A DNA stretch of 64,000 nucleotides from an uncultured Lachnospiraceae bacterium (GTDB lineage: Bacteria; Bacillota; Clostridia; Lachnospirales; Lachnospiraceae), in assembly GCA_947382625.1 (NCBI GenBank), contig CANDAG010000002.1, positions 1 to 64,000 on the forward strand, in the 5' to 3' direction. Shown piece after piece: positions 53,722-63,981 of this stretch. Positions within the stretch are counted from its first letter, which is position 1. Each line of letters starts with the position of its first letter. The notes under the pieces are model-generated. The model was not told where the DNA came from and did not search any database. It was given only the letters and a program-made list of their open reading frames with translations. Both the position numbers and the translations under genes were made by a program.

Positions 53722-55594
53722 TAAGGCAGATGGTGAGGCAAAAATTACCTGGAAGGAGACGTTTAAGGTTCATTACTGGGCGTTCCGGGAAATGGGCAGG
53801 GGCTGTCCGGGGATCTTTACGGTTACGGCGATCCATTCGGCACTTAGCGCCCTTACCCCTTATGTAACCATTTTTCTTTCCGCCCGGATCATCAACGAGC
53901 TGGCAGGATCCAGGAGGCCGGGGACGCTTCAGACGCTTGTACTGGCCGAGCTTTTCAGCGTTGCTGTATTAACCCTTCTTACCGGTGGGGTGCTCCGTCT
54001 GAAGGAATTTATGAAATGTAAATATGATGTGAGGAAGGAGCGTGTCTTTACAGATAAGATGCTGTCTATGGATTTTGCTGATGTGGATAAGACGGAAAGC
54101 CATGATCTTCTGTCACAGATTGAGCAAAACGGCAGATGGGGAGGTTGGGGGCTGGGCGTTCTTCTTCCGGGCTTTGCGGAACTGACCCGGGGCGTGTTCG
54201 GTATTCTGGGCGCCATTGCGCTGACGGTGAGTCTTTTTACACTGCCCGTGCCAAAGAGCGGAGGAAGCTTAACGGTTTTGAATCATCCTGTATTTATTCT
54301 TGGGATTGTGGCGGCATTGGGTTTGGTCACCTGGATCAGCCCCTTGTGCAACAATAAAGCTATAGAATATTGGACGCGCTCCTCGGAAGAGAGCAAATTC
54401 TTTAACCGACTTTTCAGCGCGTTTGGGTTTCTGTATGGGGATCGCTCCAGGTCAATGGATATCAGGATGTATGACCAGCAGGTAATTGCACGTCATTATA
54501 TGGGGTCAGATGGTGGATTCGGCACAAAAGGGCCTATGGCAGCTTATGCAAGAGGGGTTGTGGGTGCCTGGGCGGCATTGGGTGCCAGCATAAGTTCTGT
54601 TATGACAGGAGCAGTCTACGTGTTTGTCTGTCTGAAAGCCTGGGCCGGCGCTTTCGGGATAGGCTCTGTTACCCAGTATGTGGGAGCGGTCACGGCTCTC
54701 AGCCAAAATATATCCCTTCTGATCCAGACAGCAGGACGTCTGAAAAGTAATACCGCTTTTATGCGTACGATTTATGAATTCCTGGATATTCCCAACGCCA
54801 TGTATCAGGGGAGTCTTTCCACTGAGAAAAGGGCGGATCGGGAATATGAGGTGGAGTTTCGGGACGTTTCTTTTCACTATCCGGGGACAGAGACCTGGGC
54901 GCTGCGCCATGTGAACATGAAATTTAAGATAGGAAAGAAAATGGCGGTGGTAGGCGAAAACGGAAGCGGCAAGACCACTTTTATCAAGCTCCTCTGCAGG
55001 CTTTATGATCCCCAGGAGGGACAAATCTTATTGAACGGTATCGATATCCGCAAATACGATTACCGGGATTATATGGACGTGTTTGCGGTGGTGTTCCAGG
55101 ATTTTCAGCTTCTGGCCCAGCCCTTGGGGAACAATGTGGCGGGAGCACAGGAATATGATGCAGACAGAGTAAAGAAGGCTCTGATGGACGCCGGCTTTGG
55201 GGAGCGGCTTGGCGCCATGCCGGAAGGGCTGGACACCATGCTTTATAAAGACTATGTGAAGGATGGGGTGGAGGTTTCCGGGGGAGAAGCCCAGAAGATC
55301 GCTATTGCAAGAGCGCTTTACAGAGATGCGCCTTTTATCATTTTGGATGAGCCCACAGCGGCCTTAGATCCTGTGGCGGAGGCAGAAATATATAGTAAAT
55401 TTAACGATATTGTAGGGGATAAGACAGCCATTTATATCAGCCACCGCCTTTCCTCCTGCAAGTTCTGTGATGAGATTTTGGTGTTTCATAAGGGACAGGT
55501 GATCCAGCAGGGAACTCATGAGGAGCTGCTTGCAGAGGCACGGGGCAAGTATTATGAGCTCTGGCACGCCCAGGCTCAGTATTATACGGGGTGA
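53699..55594 (+). CDS. ABC exporter subunit B
   Basis: A 631-aa half transporter with membrane helices between about 30 and 350 and an NBD with Walker A GENGSGKTT, signature VSGGEAQKI, Walker B IILDEPTAALD and H-loop SHRLSS. The ATG at 53699 follows GGGAGGGAG within the last codons of subunit A. Confidence 0.9.
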   Translation: MAKRSIHSKADGEAKITWKETFKVHYWAFREMGRGCPGIFTVTAIHSALSALTPYVTIFLSARIINELAGSRRPGTLQTLVLAELFSVAVLTLLTGGVLRLKEFMKCKYDVRKERVFTDKMLSMDFADVDKTESHDLLSQIEQNGRWGGWGLGVLLPGFAELTRGVFGILGAIALTVSLFTLPVPKSGGSLTVLNHPVFILGIVAALGLVTWISPLCNNKAIEYWTRSSEESKFFNRLFSAFGFLYGDRSRSMDIRMYDQQVIARHYMGSDGGFGTKGPMAAYARGVVGAWAALGASISSVMTGAVYVFVCLKAWAGAFGIGSVTQYVGAVTALSQNISLLIQTAGRLKSNTAFMRTIYEFLDIPNAMYQGSLSTEKRADREYEVEFRDVSFHYPGTETWALRHVNMKFKIGKKMAVVGENGSGKTTFIKLLCRLYDPQEGQILLNGIDIRKYDYRDYMDVFAVVFQDFQLLAQPLGNNVAGAQEYDADRVKKALMDAGFGERLGAMPEGLDTMLYKDYVKDGVEVSGGEAQKIAIARALYRDAPFIILDEPTAALDPVAEAEIYSKFNDIVGDKTAIYISHRLSSCKFCDEILVFHKGQVIQQGTHEELLAEARGKYYELWHAQAQYYTG

Positions 55595-55596
55595 GA

Positions 55597-56280
55597 TTAC
55601 AGATCCGCACAAAAGGTCCAGATAAACAATAAATTACACAATACGACCGGAAGCCATCTTACCACTCCATAGATTTTTGAATTGAGAGTCCTGCGCTCCC
55701 TGACAAAAGCTTTCACCTCGGCTAACGTGCCTTTGCAAAAGCGATTTTTGGGAAGGAGCAGGATTCTTCTTTCCGTAAAAAAGAGAAGGTATAGATTGCG
55801 AGTTTCCCCTGTCCGTTGCAATTCATTATAGGGGAGTTTTTTGCTGAACTTTCCTTTGACCTCTACATAATGGTCATAAAAATTTACTTTCCGGTTTTCA
55901 CTGGGGACAAGGTTTAGTTGTTCGTTAAAGCGCTTTTCTCCCAGTAACTTTGGAAATGCCTTTATGAAAAATACCATAGCCACAGGGACTGATAAACCGG
56001 TAAAAATACCAGTGAATCCTGACATAGCAAGGACGGTGTCAGGGGAGGGAGAAGAAAAATATTCAGAGAACAGGCCAAGAGTTTCAGAGGGATTTCTAAG
56101 AAATATCTGAATATTTGCAAGGATTGCCATTATACTTACGAGAAGTAAAAAGGCGATTCCGATGTCCATTTTTGAAAGTTCCATCTCTGCGCACATTTCC
56201 TTGGTCAGGGTGTATTCATTGGTGAAGAAAGAGTATTGAGATTTCAGCTCTGTGGTTGAAGGTTGGTTGAAATTTGTCAT
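55597..56280 (-). CDS. YcxB-like membrane protein
   Basis: A 227-aa protein with hydrophobic segments near 40-60, 80-108 and 206-224. The middle (KVNFYDHYVEVKG..., LPYNELQRTGETRNLYLLFFTERRILLLPK) fits the YcxB-like C-terminal domain family, whose role is unknown. The gene converges with the ABC operon, 2 bp from its stop. The upstream 56281-56618 region shows no intact gene, only a short remnant reading EETFTEDVPLIDELE before a stop at about 56600. Confidence 0.65.
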   Translation of the reverse strand: MTNFNQPSTTELKSQYSFFTNEYTLTKEMCAEMELSKMDIGIAFLLLVSIMAILANIQIFLRNPSETLGLFSEYFSSPSPDTVLAMSGFTGIFTGLSVPVAMVFFIKAFPKLLGEKRFNEQLNLVPSENRKVNFYDHYVEVKGKFSKKLPYNELQRTGETRNLYLLFFTERRILLLPKNRFCKGTLAEVKAFVRERRTLNSKIYGVVRWLPVVLCNLLFIWTFCADL

Positions 56281-56618
56281 GGATGTACCTTTCTTTTACT
56301 TGTATGGCCAGTGCTTCGTATTTCTTACTTCCAATTCATCATCAATTTTCACATAGTCGTATTACGGAGCGTATTTTAACATGGTGCGAGGAATGTATCA
56401 ATTATATTTTAGGTAAAATAAGGGCAGTTCACGAAGAACGGAAGTGAAAAGTTTTTGGCCCATTTGATTTTTCCCCTGTTGAAAACGCCTGTCATTTCAT
56501 ATATACTTTTTTTAATGTGACAAGGGCACCATAGCTTCTTCTGCTGACCAGGGAGGAAACCTTTACGGAGGACGTGCCGTTGATTGATGAACTGGAATAG
56601 GAAGGGAGAAGTAAGGCA

Positions 56619-57450
56619 TGGGAGTATACTTAAACAGTTCTGCAGCATATACCTTATATAAAAGTGAAACGGCAAAGCCTTACTTTGTAGATAAGACCCG
56701 GATTGGAAAACGGTGATGGCCAACCTGATTGCTTCTTTTTTTTCCAGGGGATGCGATGCATCTTCTGTGTTTGACAGACTGGCTATTTCCCGATATGAGT
56801 TCTACAGGCAATATGTCAATCAATATAATGTAATTCATATTTCTTTTAATGAAGTGCCAAAGCACTGCAAAACCTATGAGCAGTATATTAACCGGATTGA
56901 GAGCAGGCTGATCAAGGATTTAAAGATGGCTTATCCAAATGTGGAGATTGACGTAAACAATGCAGTTTGGGATATTTTGACGGATATTTATGTTGAAAAT
57001 GAGGAGCTGCGTTTTATTTTTATTCTGGATGAATGGGATTATATTTTTCAGCGCGATTTTGTAACCGAAGGGGATAAGGCGGCCTACATCGAGTTTTTGA
57101 GAAGCCTGTTGAAGGATAAGCCCTATGTTGCTTTGGCCTATATGACGGGAATTTTGCCGATTGCCAAATATTCCAGTGGGTCTGCTTTGAATATGTTTCT
57201 GGAGTACACAATGGCCACCAGAGAAAAATACAGCGAGTATTTTGGGTTTAATGACAGGGAAGTCGATGTGCTGTTTGAACGCTATCACTCCAGTACAGAG
57301 ATGCCAACGATAAGACGTGAAGATTTAAGACTTTGGTATGATGGTTATCACACTATGTCCGGAGAAAAAATATACAATCCCCGTTCTGTGGTCAGTGCGC
57401 TTGGGGACAATGAGATTGAAAATTATTTTTTCCTCGAAGAGGAAAAGTGA
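56619..57450 (+). pseudogene. AAA-ATPase-like family pseudogene
   Basis: The first 33 codons (GVYLNSSAAYTLYKSETAKPYFVDKT...) are the start of an AAA-ATPase-like protein, then a frameshift and internal deletion remove the segment leading to the P-loop. The remaining frame (56713-57450) resumes just after GKT with VMANLIASFFSRGC and keeps FIFILDEWDYIF and FGFNDREVDVLFERY. It then stops after NPRSVVSALGDN, so the C-terminal nuclease-like half is missing too. Relative of the intact gene at 45698. Confidence 0.8.
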
Positions 57451-57506
57451 AATAGAGGTATTGAAGGGCTGATAGAAAGAAACGGTATATAAAAACGGAG
57501 CAGATC

Positions 57507-58553
57507 ATGGCAAAAAATGTAACACTGGCAGATATTGCAGAAAAGGTAGGCGTCAGTAATGTGGCGGTTTACAAGGCGCTGGCGGATAAACCCGGCGTCA
57601 GTGATAAGCTACGGGAAAGGATCAAGCTGCTTGCGGATGAAATGGGCTATGTCAGTGGTGCGGCCAGGGCTGAAGCGATCAGCAGGACGGGAAATATCGG
57701 TATCATCATTCCAGAGCAGTATTATGGTTACTCTCTTTCCTTCTACGGGCAGCTTCACGAAAAGGTGGTAAAGGCTTTATATAAAAGTGAATATTTTGGG
57801 ATGTTGGAGATCATGACGCCGGAGGATGAGAGAAGCCTGACGATGCCGAGAGTGATGCAGGATGGAAAGGTGGATGGCCTGATCCTGCTTGGACAGATGA
57901 GAAAAGAATATATAGAATTTATGATCAGCCAGGAGAAGCTTCCGGTCATTTTTCTGGATACTTATATTCCGTTGGTTACCTTTGATACGGTAATTTCGGA
58001 TGGGTATTACGGGACGTATCTTTTAACCAATTATCTGATCAGGCAGGGACACAGAAAGATTGGCTTTGTGGGAAGTGTGGATGTCACAAGCAGTATTGCG
58101 GACAGGTACTGGGGGTACCGCAAGGCGCTTCGGGAGAGCGGGATTGCCTACGAGGATTCCTGGGAAACCCCGGACCGGAATGAAAGGGGAAATCTGTTCA
58201 AAGAGCTTCCGGTTCAGTGGGAAGGAATGGACGCGTTTGTCTGTAATTGTGATTATACGGCAGATATCCTGATACGGAGTCTGGAGGCAAAAGGATGTCG
58301 GGTGCCGGAGGATATTTCCGTTGTGGGGGTGGATGATTTCCTGCCCCAGGGCATGAACAATGACAGGATCACCACTTACCGGGTGGATATGGATCAGATG
58401 GCGGAGCGGTGTGTGAAGTCTCTGCTCAAAAAAATAAACGGAAAGAAATACACGGAAGGGATCCAGATCGTAACCGGAAAAATTATATACAGAAAAACTG
58501 TTGCCGGAAGAGGATCAAACGCTGTCACGCTTCGTGGGCCGCGGGTTGAATAA
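57507..58553 (+). CDS. LacI-family transcriptional regulator (mannan locus)
   Basis: A 348-aa regulator with an N-terminal LacI HTH (VTLADIAEKVGVSNVAVYKALADKPGVS) and a periplasmic-binding-like sensor domain (about 60-335). The hinge-region ARAEAIS replaces the usual alanine-leucine pattern. It lies upstream of the mannoside phosphorolysis genes and probably represses them or the divergent control region. GGAG precedes the start. Confidence 0.9.
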   Translation: MAKNVTLADIAEKVGVSNVAVYKALADKPGVSDKLRERIKLLADEMGYVSGAARAEAISRTGNIGIIIPEQYYGYSLSFYGQLHEKVVKALYKSEYFGMLEIMTPEDERSLTMPRVMQDGKVDGLILLGQMRKEYIEFMISQEKLPVIFLDTYIPLVTFDTVISDGYYGTYLLTNYLIRQGHRKIGFVGSVDVTSSIADRYWGYRKALRESGIAYEDSWETPDRNERGNLFKELPVQWEGMDAFVCNCDYTADILIRSLEAKGCRVPEDISVVGVDDFLPQGMNNDRITTYRVDMDQMAERCVKSLLKKINGKKYTEGIQIVTGKIIYRKTVAGRGSNAVTLRGPRVE

Positions 58554-58836
58554 AGAGTTCCTTCAGAAGGAGGCAGATATTTTGGGGAGTCGGCGGTGGC
58601 CGGCTTCTTTTTTACAATAAGTTGGCCCGCAGAGCATGCAGTCCGTGTTTGATCAGCCGACTTCCGAAGCATGGCGATGTTTGATAATAAGTGTTTGTAA
58701 TATAAATTTAGTTAAAATATTTGAAATATATTGATTAACTTAATTCGAAATGATATCGTTAATTAACAAAACATTTAACCGTCTGCGGCAGAGAGCCTGG
58801 GCGGTGGAAGCGTAAGGCAAGAAAGGAGAAGGTATC
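58554..58836 (+). promoter_or_regulatory. Terminator and control region before the mannan operon
   Basis: A hairpin AGTCGGC-GGTG-GCCGGCT plus T-run (58588-58613) ends the lacI transcript. The AT-rich stretch 58690-58775 contains inverted TTAAC/GTTAA elements and the palindrome GTTAATTAAC (58759-58768 region), plausible operator sequences. I could not assign a firm promoter. Confidence 0.5.
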
Positions 58837-59859
58837 ATGAGCAAAGTAAAAATTTATGGGATCACAACACCAAAGGTACCGTGGCAGGAGAAGCCGGAGA
58901 ATTTACAGGGGGCTCCGGTATGGAGGTACAGTGAAAATCCCATTATCGGACGCAATCCGGTAAAGGGCGTTGCAAGGATATTTAACAGTGCGGTAATGCC
59001 CTATGAGGATGGCTTTATCGGTGTGTTCCGGGGGGAGCAGACCAACGGGATTCCTTATATTTATCTTGGGAGGAGCCAGGACGCCATCCACTGGGAGTTT
59101 GATGAGGAGAAGATCCCCTTTAAGGATGAGGACGGAAATGATTTTATGCCAATTTATGCCTATGATCCCCGGCTTGTGAAGGTGGAGGACACCTATTATA
59201 TCATGTGGTGCCAGGATTTCTACGGGGCGTCCATCGGTCTTGCAAAGACTACAGATTTCAAAAGCTTTACCAGGGTGGAAAATCCTTTCCTGCCCTTTAA
59301 CAGGAACGCAGTTCTCTTCCCCAGAAAGGTGAACGGAAACTTCCTGATGCTTTCCCGTCCCAGCGACAGCGGTCACACGCCGTTCGGGGATATTTTCCTT
59401 TCCGAAAGCCCGGATCTTGTTTACTGGGGAAAGCACCGTCATGTAATGGGCAAGAGCAGTGAATGGTGGGAGAGTGTGAAGATCGGCGGAGGCGCGGCGC
59501 CTATTGAGACCAGTGAAGGATGGCTTCTGTTTTATCATGGAGTGACTGGTACCTGTAATGGATTTGTTTACAGTATCGGCGGCGCGATCCTGGATATTGA
59601 CAATCCCTCTATCGTGAAGTACCGTTGTGAGAATTTCCTGCTTACGCCGGAGGAGTGGTATGAGGAAAGAGGATTTGTTCCCAACGTGGCATTCCCCTGT
59701 GCAACGATGCAAGATGATGAGACAGGAAGGATCGCGATCTATTATGGCTGTGCGGACACTTATGTGGGGCTGGCCTTCACCCAGGTGGATGAGGTCGTTG
59801 ATTATATTAAGACTCATAGTGTGGTAAGAGAGTCAGATTCAGAAATCGGAAGGCGCTAA
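58837..59859 (+). CDS. GH130 beta-1,4-mannooligosaccharide phosphorylase (GH130_2 type)
   Basis: A 340-aa five-bladed propeller inverting phosphorylase. The general-acid aspartate is D110 in YAYDPRLVK. The WRYSENPIIGRNP opening and length fit subfamily 2, which releases mannose-1-phosphate from beta-1,4-mannooligosaccharides. There is no signal peptide, so it is cytoplasmic. GGAG precedes the start. Functional partners are the epimerase and GH130_1 genes that follow. Confidence 0.88.
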   Translation: MSKVKIYGITTPKVPWQEKPENLQGAPVWRYSENPIIGRNPVKGVARIFNSAVMPYEDGFIGVFRGEQTNGIPYIYLGRSQDAIHWEFDEEKIPFKDEDGNDFMPIYAYDPRLVKVEDTYYIMWCQDFYGASIGLAKTTDFKSFTRVENPFLPFNRNAVLFPRKVNGNFLMLSRPSDSGHTPFGDIFLSESPDLVYWGKHRHVMGKSSEWWESVKIGGGAAPIETSEGWLLFYHGVTGTCNGFVYSIGGAILDIDNPSIVKYRCENFLLTPEEWYEERGFVPNVAFPCATMQDDETGRIAIYYGCADTYVGLAFTQVDEVVDYIKTHSVVRESDSEIGRR

Positions 59860-59905
59860 TATAAGCTATGAGCCTGCGGGCTATGGAAAGGGCAGGGATA
59901 TTGTA

Positions 59906-61162
59906 GTGAAGACACTTGCAAACGAAATGAGGGAACATGCCAGGAAAGTACTTCTTCCCTTCTGGCAGGGCCTTAAGGATGAGGAGTACGGCGGTTTTTA
60001 CGGATACATGGGCTATGACCTGGGGCTGGATAAGGAAGCGGCGAAGGGCTGTATCCTGAACAGTCGGATCCTTTGGTTTTTCTCTAATGCATATCTTACT
60101 TTGAGGGATGAAAAGATACTTCCCTATGCAAGGCATGCCTACCTGTTCCTGAAGGAACATTGCTTAGACAGGGAAAACGGAGGTGTATACTGGTCGCTGA
60201 CCTATGACGGGAAGCCGGAGGACACCACCAAGCATACCTACAACCAGGCCTTTGCAATCTATGCGCTTTCTTCCTATTATGATGCCAATAAGGATGAGGA
60301 GGCTCTGGCGTTGGCAAAGGAGCTGTTTGAACTGATCGAGACAAAGTGCAAGGACGAATATGGTTATCTCGAAGCTTTTAATGTCCGGTTTGAACCGGAG
60401 GACAATGATAAGCTTTCAGAAAACGGCGTGATGGCGGAAAAGACCATGAATACCTTGCTCCATGTGCTGGAGGCTTATACAGAGCTGTATCGTGTGCTGG
60501 ATCAGGAAAATGGTGGAGCGTCAGGCGGAGTGGAAGGTCAGGAGGCAGAAGGCCGGGAAGCGGATGGAATATCGTTGAAAGAACGAGTGGCGCGGGCTAT
60601 CCGTTATATGCTGGATCTGGTGGAGACGAAGGTCTATAACAGGGAGGCCGGGCGTCAGGAGGTCTTTTTTGACCGCACATGGCACAGCCTGATCGATCTT
60701 TATTCCTATGGCCATGACATTGAGGCCTCCTGGCTGATCGACAGGGCGCTGGAGGTTTTGGGGGATTCTGTATATACAGAAAAGATTTCTCCCATCACAA
60801 GAACAATTGTTGACAACATTTATCACAGGGCTTATGCAGACCATTCCCTGATGAATGAGGCGGAGAACGGGAATAACGATACCACCAGGGTCTGGTGGGT
60901 GCAGGCGGAGGCTGTGGTAGGATTTTTGAACGGTTATCAGAAGGTACCGGAGCATGAGGAATACCAAAAGGCAGCGGAGGATATCTGGGAGTTTATCAAG
61001 GCTTATCTGGTGGATCCGCGGGAAGGCTCCGAGTGGTACTGGTCGCTGGATCAGGATCGACATCCCATAGAAAAACCCATAGTAGAGCCATGGAAATGCC
61101 CTTATCACAACGGAAGAATGTGTTTTGAGGTGATCAGGCGCTTTGAGGAAGCCGGCCGGTAA
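59906..61162 (+). CDS. Cellobiose/mannobiose 2-epimerase (AGE family)
   Basis: A 418-aa (alpha/alpha)6-barrel epimerase. Key histidines H260 (RTWHSLIDLYSYG) and H270 (GHDIEASW) and the family's NDTTRVWWVQAEAVVGF segment are present. It converts mannobiose to mannosyl-glucose, the substrate of GH130_1. The start is GTG 59906 after GGGCAGGGA. A Gly/Glu-rich insertion (about residues 205-225) looks like a flexible surface loop. Confidence 0.88.
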   Translation: MKTLANEMREHARKVLLPFWQGLKDEEYGGFYGYMGYDLGLDKEAAKGCILNSRILWFFSNAYLTLRDEKILPYARHAYLFLKEHCLDRENGGVYWSLTYDGKPEDTTKHTYNQAFAIYALSSYYDANKDEEALALAKELFELIETKCKDEYGYLEAFNVRFEPEDNDKLSENGVMAEKTMNTLLHVLEAYTELYRVLDQENGGASGGVEGQEAEGREADGISLKERVARAIRYMLDLVETKVYNREAGRQEVFFDRTWHSLIDLYSYGHDIEASWLIDRALEVLGDSVYTEKISPITRTIVDNIYHRAYADHSLMNEAENGNNDTTRVWWVQAEAVVGFLNGYQKVPEHEEYQKAAEDIWEFIKAYLVDPREGSEWYWSLDQDRHPIEKPIVEPWKCPYHNGRMCFEVIRRFEEAGR

Positions 61163-61246
61163 AGGGATAAGTCGGACGGTGAAGAGGCTGCCGGCTGTGA
61201 AGGCAGTGAGGAAATAGATTCAGGAAATGTAAGAGGAGATAAGAGA

Positions 61247-62413
61247 TTGCATAAACAATATTATGTGGAGCAGGCAAAGGTGGAACGGCTTGTTTCAAGA
61301 AGAAATCAGAAAAGTGAGCATTATAACGGGATTTATGACAGATATGTCTATCCCGTGCTTACCCGGGAATTTGCCCCGGTTCACTGGAGATATGATCTGA
61401 ACGAGGAGACCAACCCGTACTTTATGGAACGGCTTGGGATCAATGCTGTGATGAATTCCGGAGCAATCTATCTGAACGGGAAATATCATCTGATCGTCAG
61501 AGTAGAGGGAAATGACAGAAAATCCTTCTTTGCGGTGGCAGAAAGCGATAACGGGATAGACGGATTCCATTTCTGGGATTATCCTGTGGTTTTGCCGGAT
61601 ACCTGCCCGGAAGAGACCAATGTCTATGATATGCGTCTGACTCAGCACGAGGACGGCTGGATCTATGGTGTATTTTGCTCAGAAAGCAAGGATAAGGAAA
61701 ATCCGGATCTGTCTGCGGCCGTGGCAGAGGCGGGTATTGTGAGGACAAAGGACTTAAAGACCTGGGAACGCCTTGATAATCTCAAGACCCTGCGCTCTCC
61801 TCAACAGAGGAATGTAGTGCTGCATCCGGAATTCGTGGATGGAAAGTATGCCTTTTATACAAGGCCTATGGATGGTTTTATCGAGACCGGAAGCGGTGGC
61901 GGGATCGGATTCGGGCTTTGCGATGATATCGCTCATGCTGTGATCGATGAGGAAAAGATCATCAACAGGAGAATATATCACACGCTTACCGAGTCAAAGA
62001 ACGGCGCCGGAGCAGTGCCGATCCGGGGAAAGAAATGTTGGATCCACATTGCCCACGGGGTGCGTAATACGGCAGCAGGGCTTCGGTACGTTTTGTATGC
62101 TTTCGGTACGGACTTAAATGATCCTTCTAAGACGATCGCGAGCCCGTCCGGCGTATTTCTGGTTCCCTTTGGGGAAGAACGGGTGGGAGATGTTTCCAAC
62201 GTAGTGTTCACAAACGGCGCTATTGCCCGTGAGAACGGTGATATTTATATTTATTATGCTTCCTGTGATACGAGGATGCATGTAGCCACTACTACCATCG
62301 ATAAGATGGAGGAATACCTGTTTAATACACCGGAGGATCCCCACAGGTCAGCCGATTGTGTGAAGCAGAGGTGCGAACTTATCAGGAAAAACCTTGAGAT
62401 TATGGGTAAATAA
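61247..62413 (+). CDS. GH130 4-O-beta-D-mannosyl-D-glucose phosphorylase (GH130_1 type)
   Basis: A 388-aa phosphorylase. The general acid is D128 in [26 protein letters not shown] and the C-terminal helical tail fit subfamily 1, which splits mannosyl-glucose into mannose-1-phosphate and glucose. The start is TTG 61247, 8 bp after AGAGGAG. Together with the epimerase it forms the known intracellular mannobiose pathway. Confidence 0.88.
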   Translation: MHKQYYVEQAKVERLVSRRNQKSEHYNGIYDRYVYPVLTREFAPVHWRYDLNEETNPYFMERLGINAVMNSGAIYLNGKYHLIVRVEGNDRKSFFAVAESDNGIDGFHFWDYPVVLPDTCPEETNVYDMRLTQHEDGWIYGVFCSESKDKENPDLSAAVAEAGIVRTKDLKTWERLDNLKTLRSPQQRNVVLHPEFVDGKYAFYTRPMDGFIETGSGGGIGFGLCDDIAHAVIDEEKIINRRIYHTLTESKNGAGAVPIRGKKCWIHIAHGVRNTAAGLRYVLYAFGTDLNDPSKTIASPSGVFLVPFGEERVGDVSNVVFTNGAIARENGDIYIYYASCDTRMHVATTTIDKMEEYLFNTPEDPHRSADCVKQRCELIRKNLEIMGK

Positions 62414-62442
62414 CAGAGGGGTGAAAAGATTTTATATAAAAA

Positions 62443-62519
62443 TGCACAAAAATGCAAAGTAAATATCGTGCATTTGACGGATGCGTTTTATTGCGATTTG
62501 GGCAATGTTGTGCTATACT
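62443..62519 (+). promoter_or_regulatory. Promoter and TGCAC-type repeats upstream of the second lacI gene
   Basis: TTGCGA (62491-62496)-N17-TATACT (62514-62519). Upstream AATGCACAAAAATGCA (62441-62456) and GTGCATT (62469-62475) contain repeated TGCAC/GTGCA half-sites that recur at 63901-63972. Confidence 0.5.
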
Positions 62520-62577
62520 CATGTTAATGTGGCAGCGCAAACAATGGACAGCACGCTTTGCGGATTATCCCTATGTT

Positions 62578-62612
62578 AAAAAAGGCAGGCAGCAGATAAG
62601 CCTGCCTTTTTT
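62578..62612 (+). terminator. Terminator after the mannan operon / in the lacI leader
   Basis: GGCAGGC (62584-62590) pairs with GCCTGCC (62600-62606), flanked by six A and six T, so it could work in both directions. It lies between the candidate promoter at 62491 and the lacI start at 62687. Confidence 0.8.
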
Positions 62613-62686
62613 GTACCACAGGAAATTTCTGCGGGGAAACGGGCTGCCCGGGCACTTTAGCATGAGAGGGGAAGGGGTGGAGCCGG

Positions 62687-63769
62687 ATGAAAAAAACGAC
62701 GATCCAGGACATTGCCGAAACGCTTGGGTTTTCGAGAAATACGGTATCAATGGCACTAAAAGGAAATGACACAGTTGCACCAAAAACGCGGGAGATCATT
62801 TTGAAATATGCGGACAGCATCGGTTACCCCAGAATATCCCCACAGATTAAGGAGGAGGAGCCGAAGGCGGATACGATCTACCATATCATGATCCTGCGCA
62901 AGCCGGAGGCGGCTCTTTACTGGGACAAGATTGTTAACGGGATATCCGAGGAGGCAAGCCGCAATCGTTGCCAGACTCAGGTTGCAGTGGTAACAGATGA
63001 GGCTGAACGGGAGAATATCCTTCCTGTTGGCCTGAATGAGACGATCCAGGCAGTTTTCTGTGTAAAGATACTGAGTTTGGGATATTTAAAGAAGATTAAA
63101 GAAAAAGGCATTCAGGTATATATGTTGGATTGTCATCTGAGACAATACAGCAAAAGAGATATCTGGGGGAATGCATGGGATTATCATAAGACTGCAAAGG
63201 AAGAAATACTCGGGGATGTGGTGAAGCCGGAAGGGGTAAATACCACGATCGAGCTTGTACATCATCTGCTCGGTCAGGGGATAAGAAGGATCGGGTTTTT
63301 GAACGATTCCAGCAGCATTTACGAAACTATGCATGACAGATATACGGGGTATCTGGAGGGAATGAGACAGGCCGGAATTGAAACGGACCCCCGCATTGTG
63401 TTGCCGGATGTAAAGAGCAACAATTTTTATGATCTCCGGGCCTTTGAGAAAGTGGTAGAGAGCTATAAGGAGCTTCCGGAGGCGGTGGTATGTGCCAATG
63501 ATATGATCGCCAAGTTTCTGACCCAGGCTCTTCGCAGGAAGGGTGTTCGCGTGCCGGAGGATGTGGCGGTTACAGGATTCGATAACGATGAAGACGGTAT
63601 GCTTGATCCTTTTTTTACCACGGTACATATTGATGCCAAATGGCTGGGAAGGCGGATGGTACAGTGCTTTTTGCGAAGGATGCAGTTCCCTGATGCACCA
63701 TACGAAAAGATTGTTGTTCAGGGGGAGATCATCATACGAAAATCCTCCTGCAGGCGACAGACTGGCTGA
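62687..63769 (+). CDS. LacI-family transcriptional regulator
   Basis: A 360-aa regulator with HTH TIQDIAETLGFSRNTVSMALKGNDTVA and a sensor domain (about 65-340, with ANDMIAKFLTQALRRKGVRVPEDVAVTGFDND). It probably controls the mannoside genes or the transport genes that presumably begin after 64000. GGGGTGGAG precedes the start. Confidence 0.9.
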   Translation: MKKTTIQDIAETLGFSRNTVSMALKGNDTVAPKTREIILKYADSIGYPRISPQIKEEEPKADTIYHIMILRKPEAALYWDKIVNGISEEASRNRCQTQVAVVTDEAERENILPVGLNETIQAVFCVKILSLGYLKKIKEKGIQVYMLDCHLRQYSKRDIWGNAWDYHKTAKEEILGDVVKPEGVNTTIELVHHLLGQGIRRIGFLNDSSSIYETMHDRYTGYLEGMRQAGIETDPRIVLPDVKSNNFYDLRAFEKVVESYKELPEAVVCANDMIAKFLTQALRRKGVRVPEDVAVTGFDNDEDGMLDPFFTTVHIDAKWLGRRMVQCFLRRMQFPDAPYEKIVVQGEIIIRKSSCRRQTG

Positions 63770-63830
63770 GACGGACAGATCGGATCTGTTTGGTCACGTG
63801 TATATAAATAGAAATAAAATAGAAAATGAA

Positions 63831-63865
63831 AAGAACCTGAAAATGAAAATTCGGGTTCTTTTTTT
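63831..63865 (+). terminator. Terminator of the second lacI gene
   Basis: AAGAACCTGA (63831-63840) pairs with TCGGGTTCTT (63851-63860), followed by T. Confidence 0.8.
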
Positions 63866-63900
63866 GACCCATAAAATGCATTGGTAATAATCAACAAAAA

Positions 63901-63981
63901 TAGTGCAAAATAGTGCATTTATAAAAAGATTATTTATTTATTATGCCAAAAAGGCGGATGAATGCACAAAAAATATTGACT
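63901..63981 (+). promoter_or_regulatory. Control region of the next (off-window) gene
   Basis: TAGTGCAAAATAGTGCATT (63901-63919) and AATGCACAAAAA (63961-63972) repeat the TGCAC/GTGCA half-sites. TTGACT (63976-63981) is a -35 candidate whose -10 would lie at the window end. Confidence 0.45.

Noticed and set aside
58903-59817. 304-codon open frame on the minus strand
   Set aside because: It is a reverse-strand shadow of the GH130_2 gene, without ribosome site or family signature.
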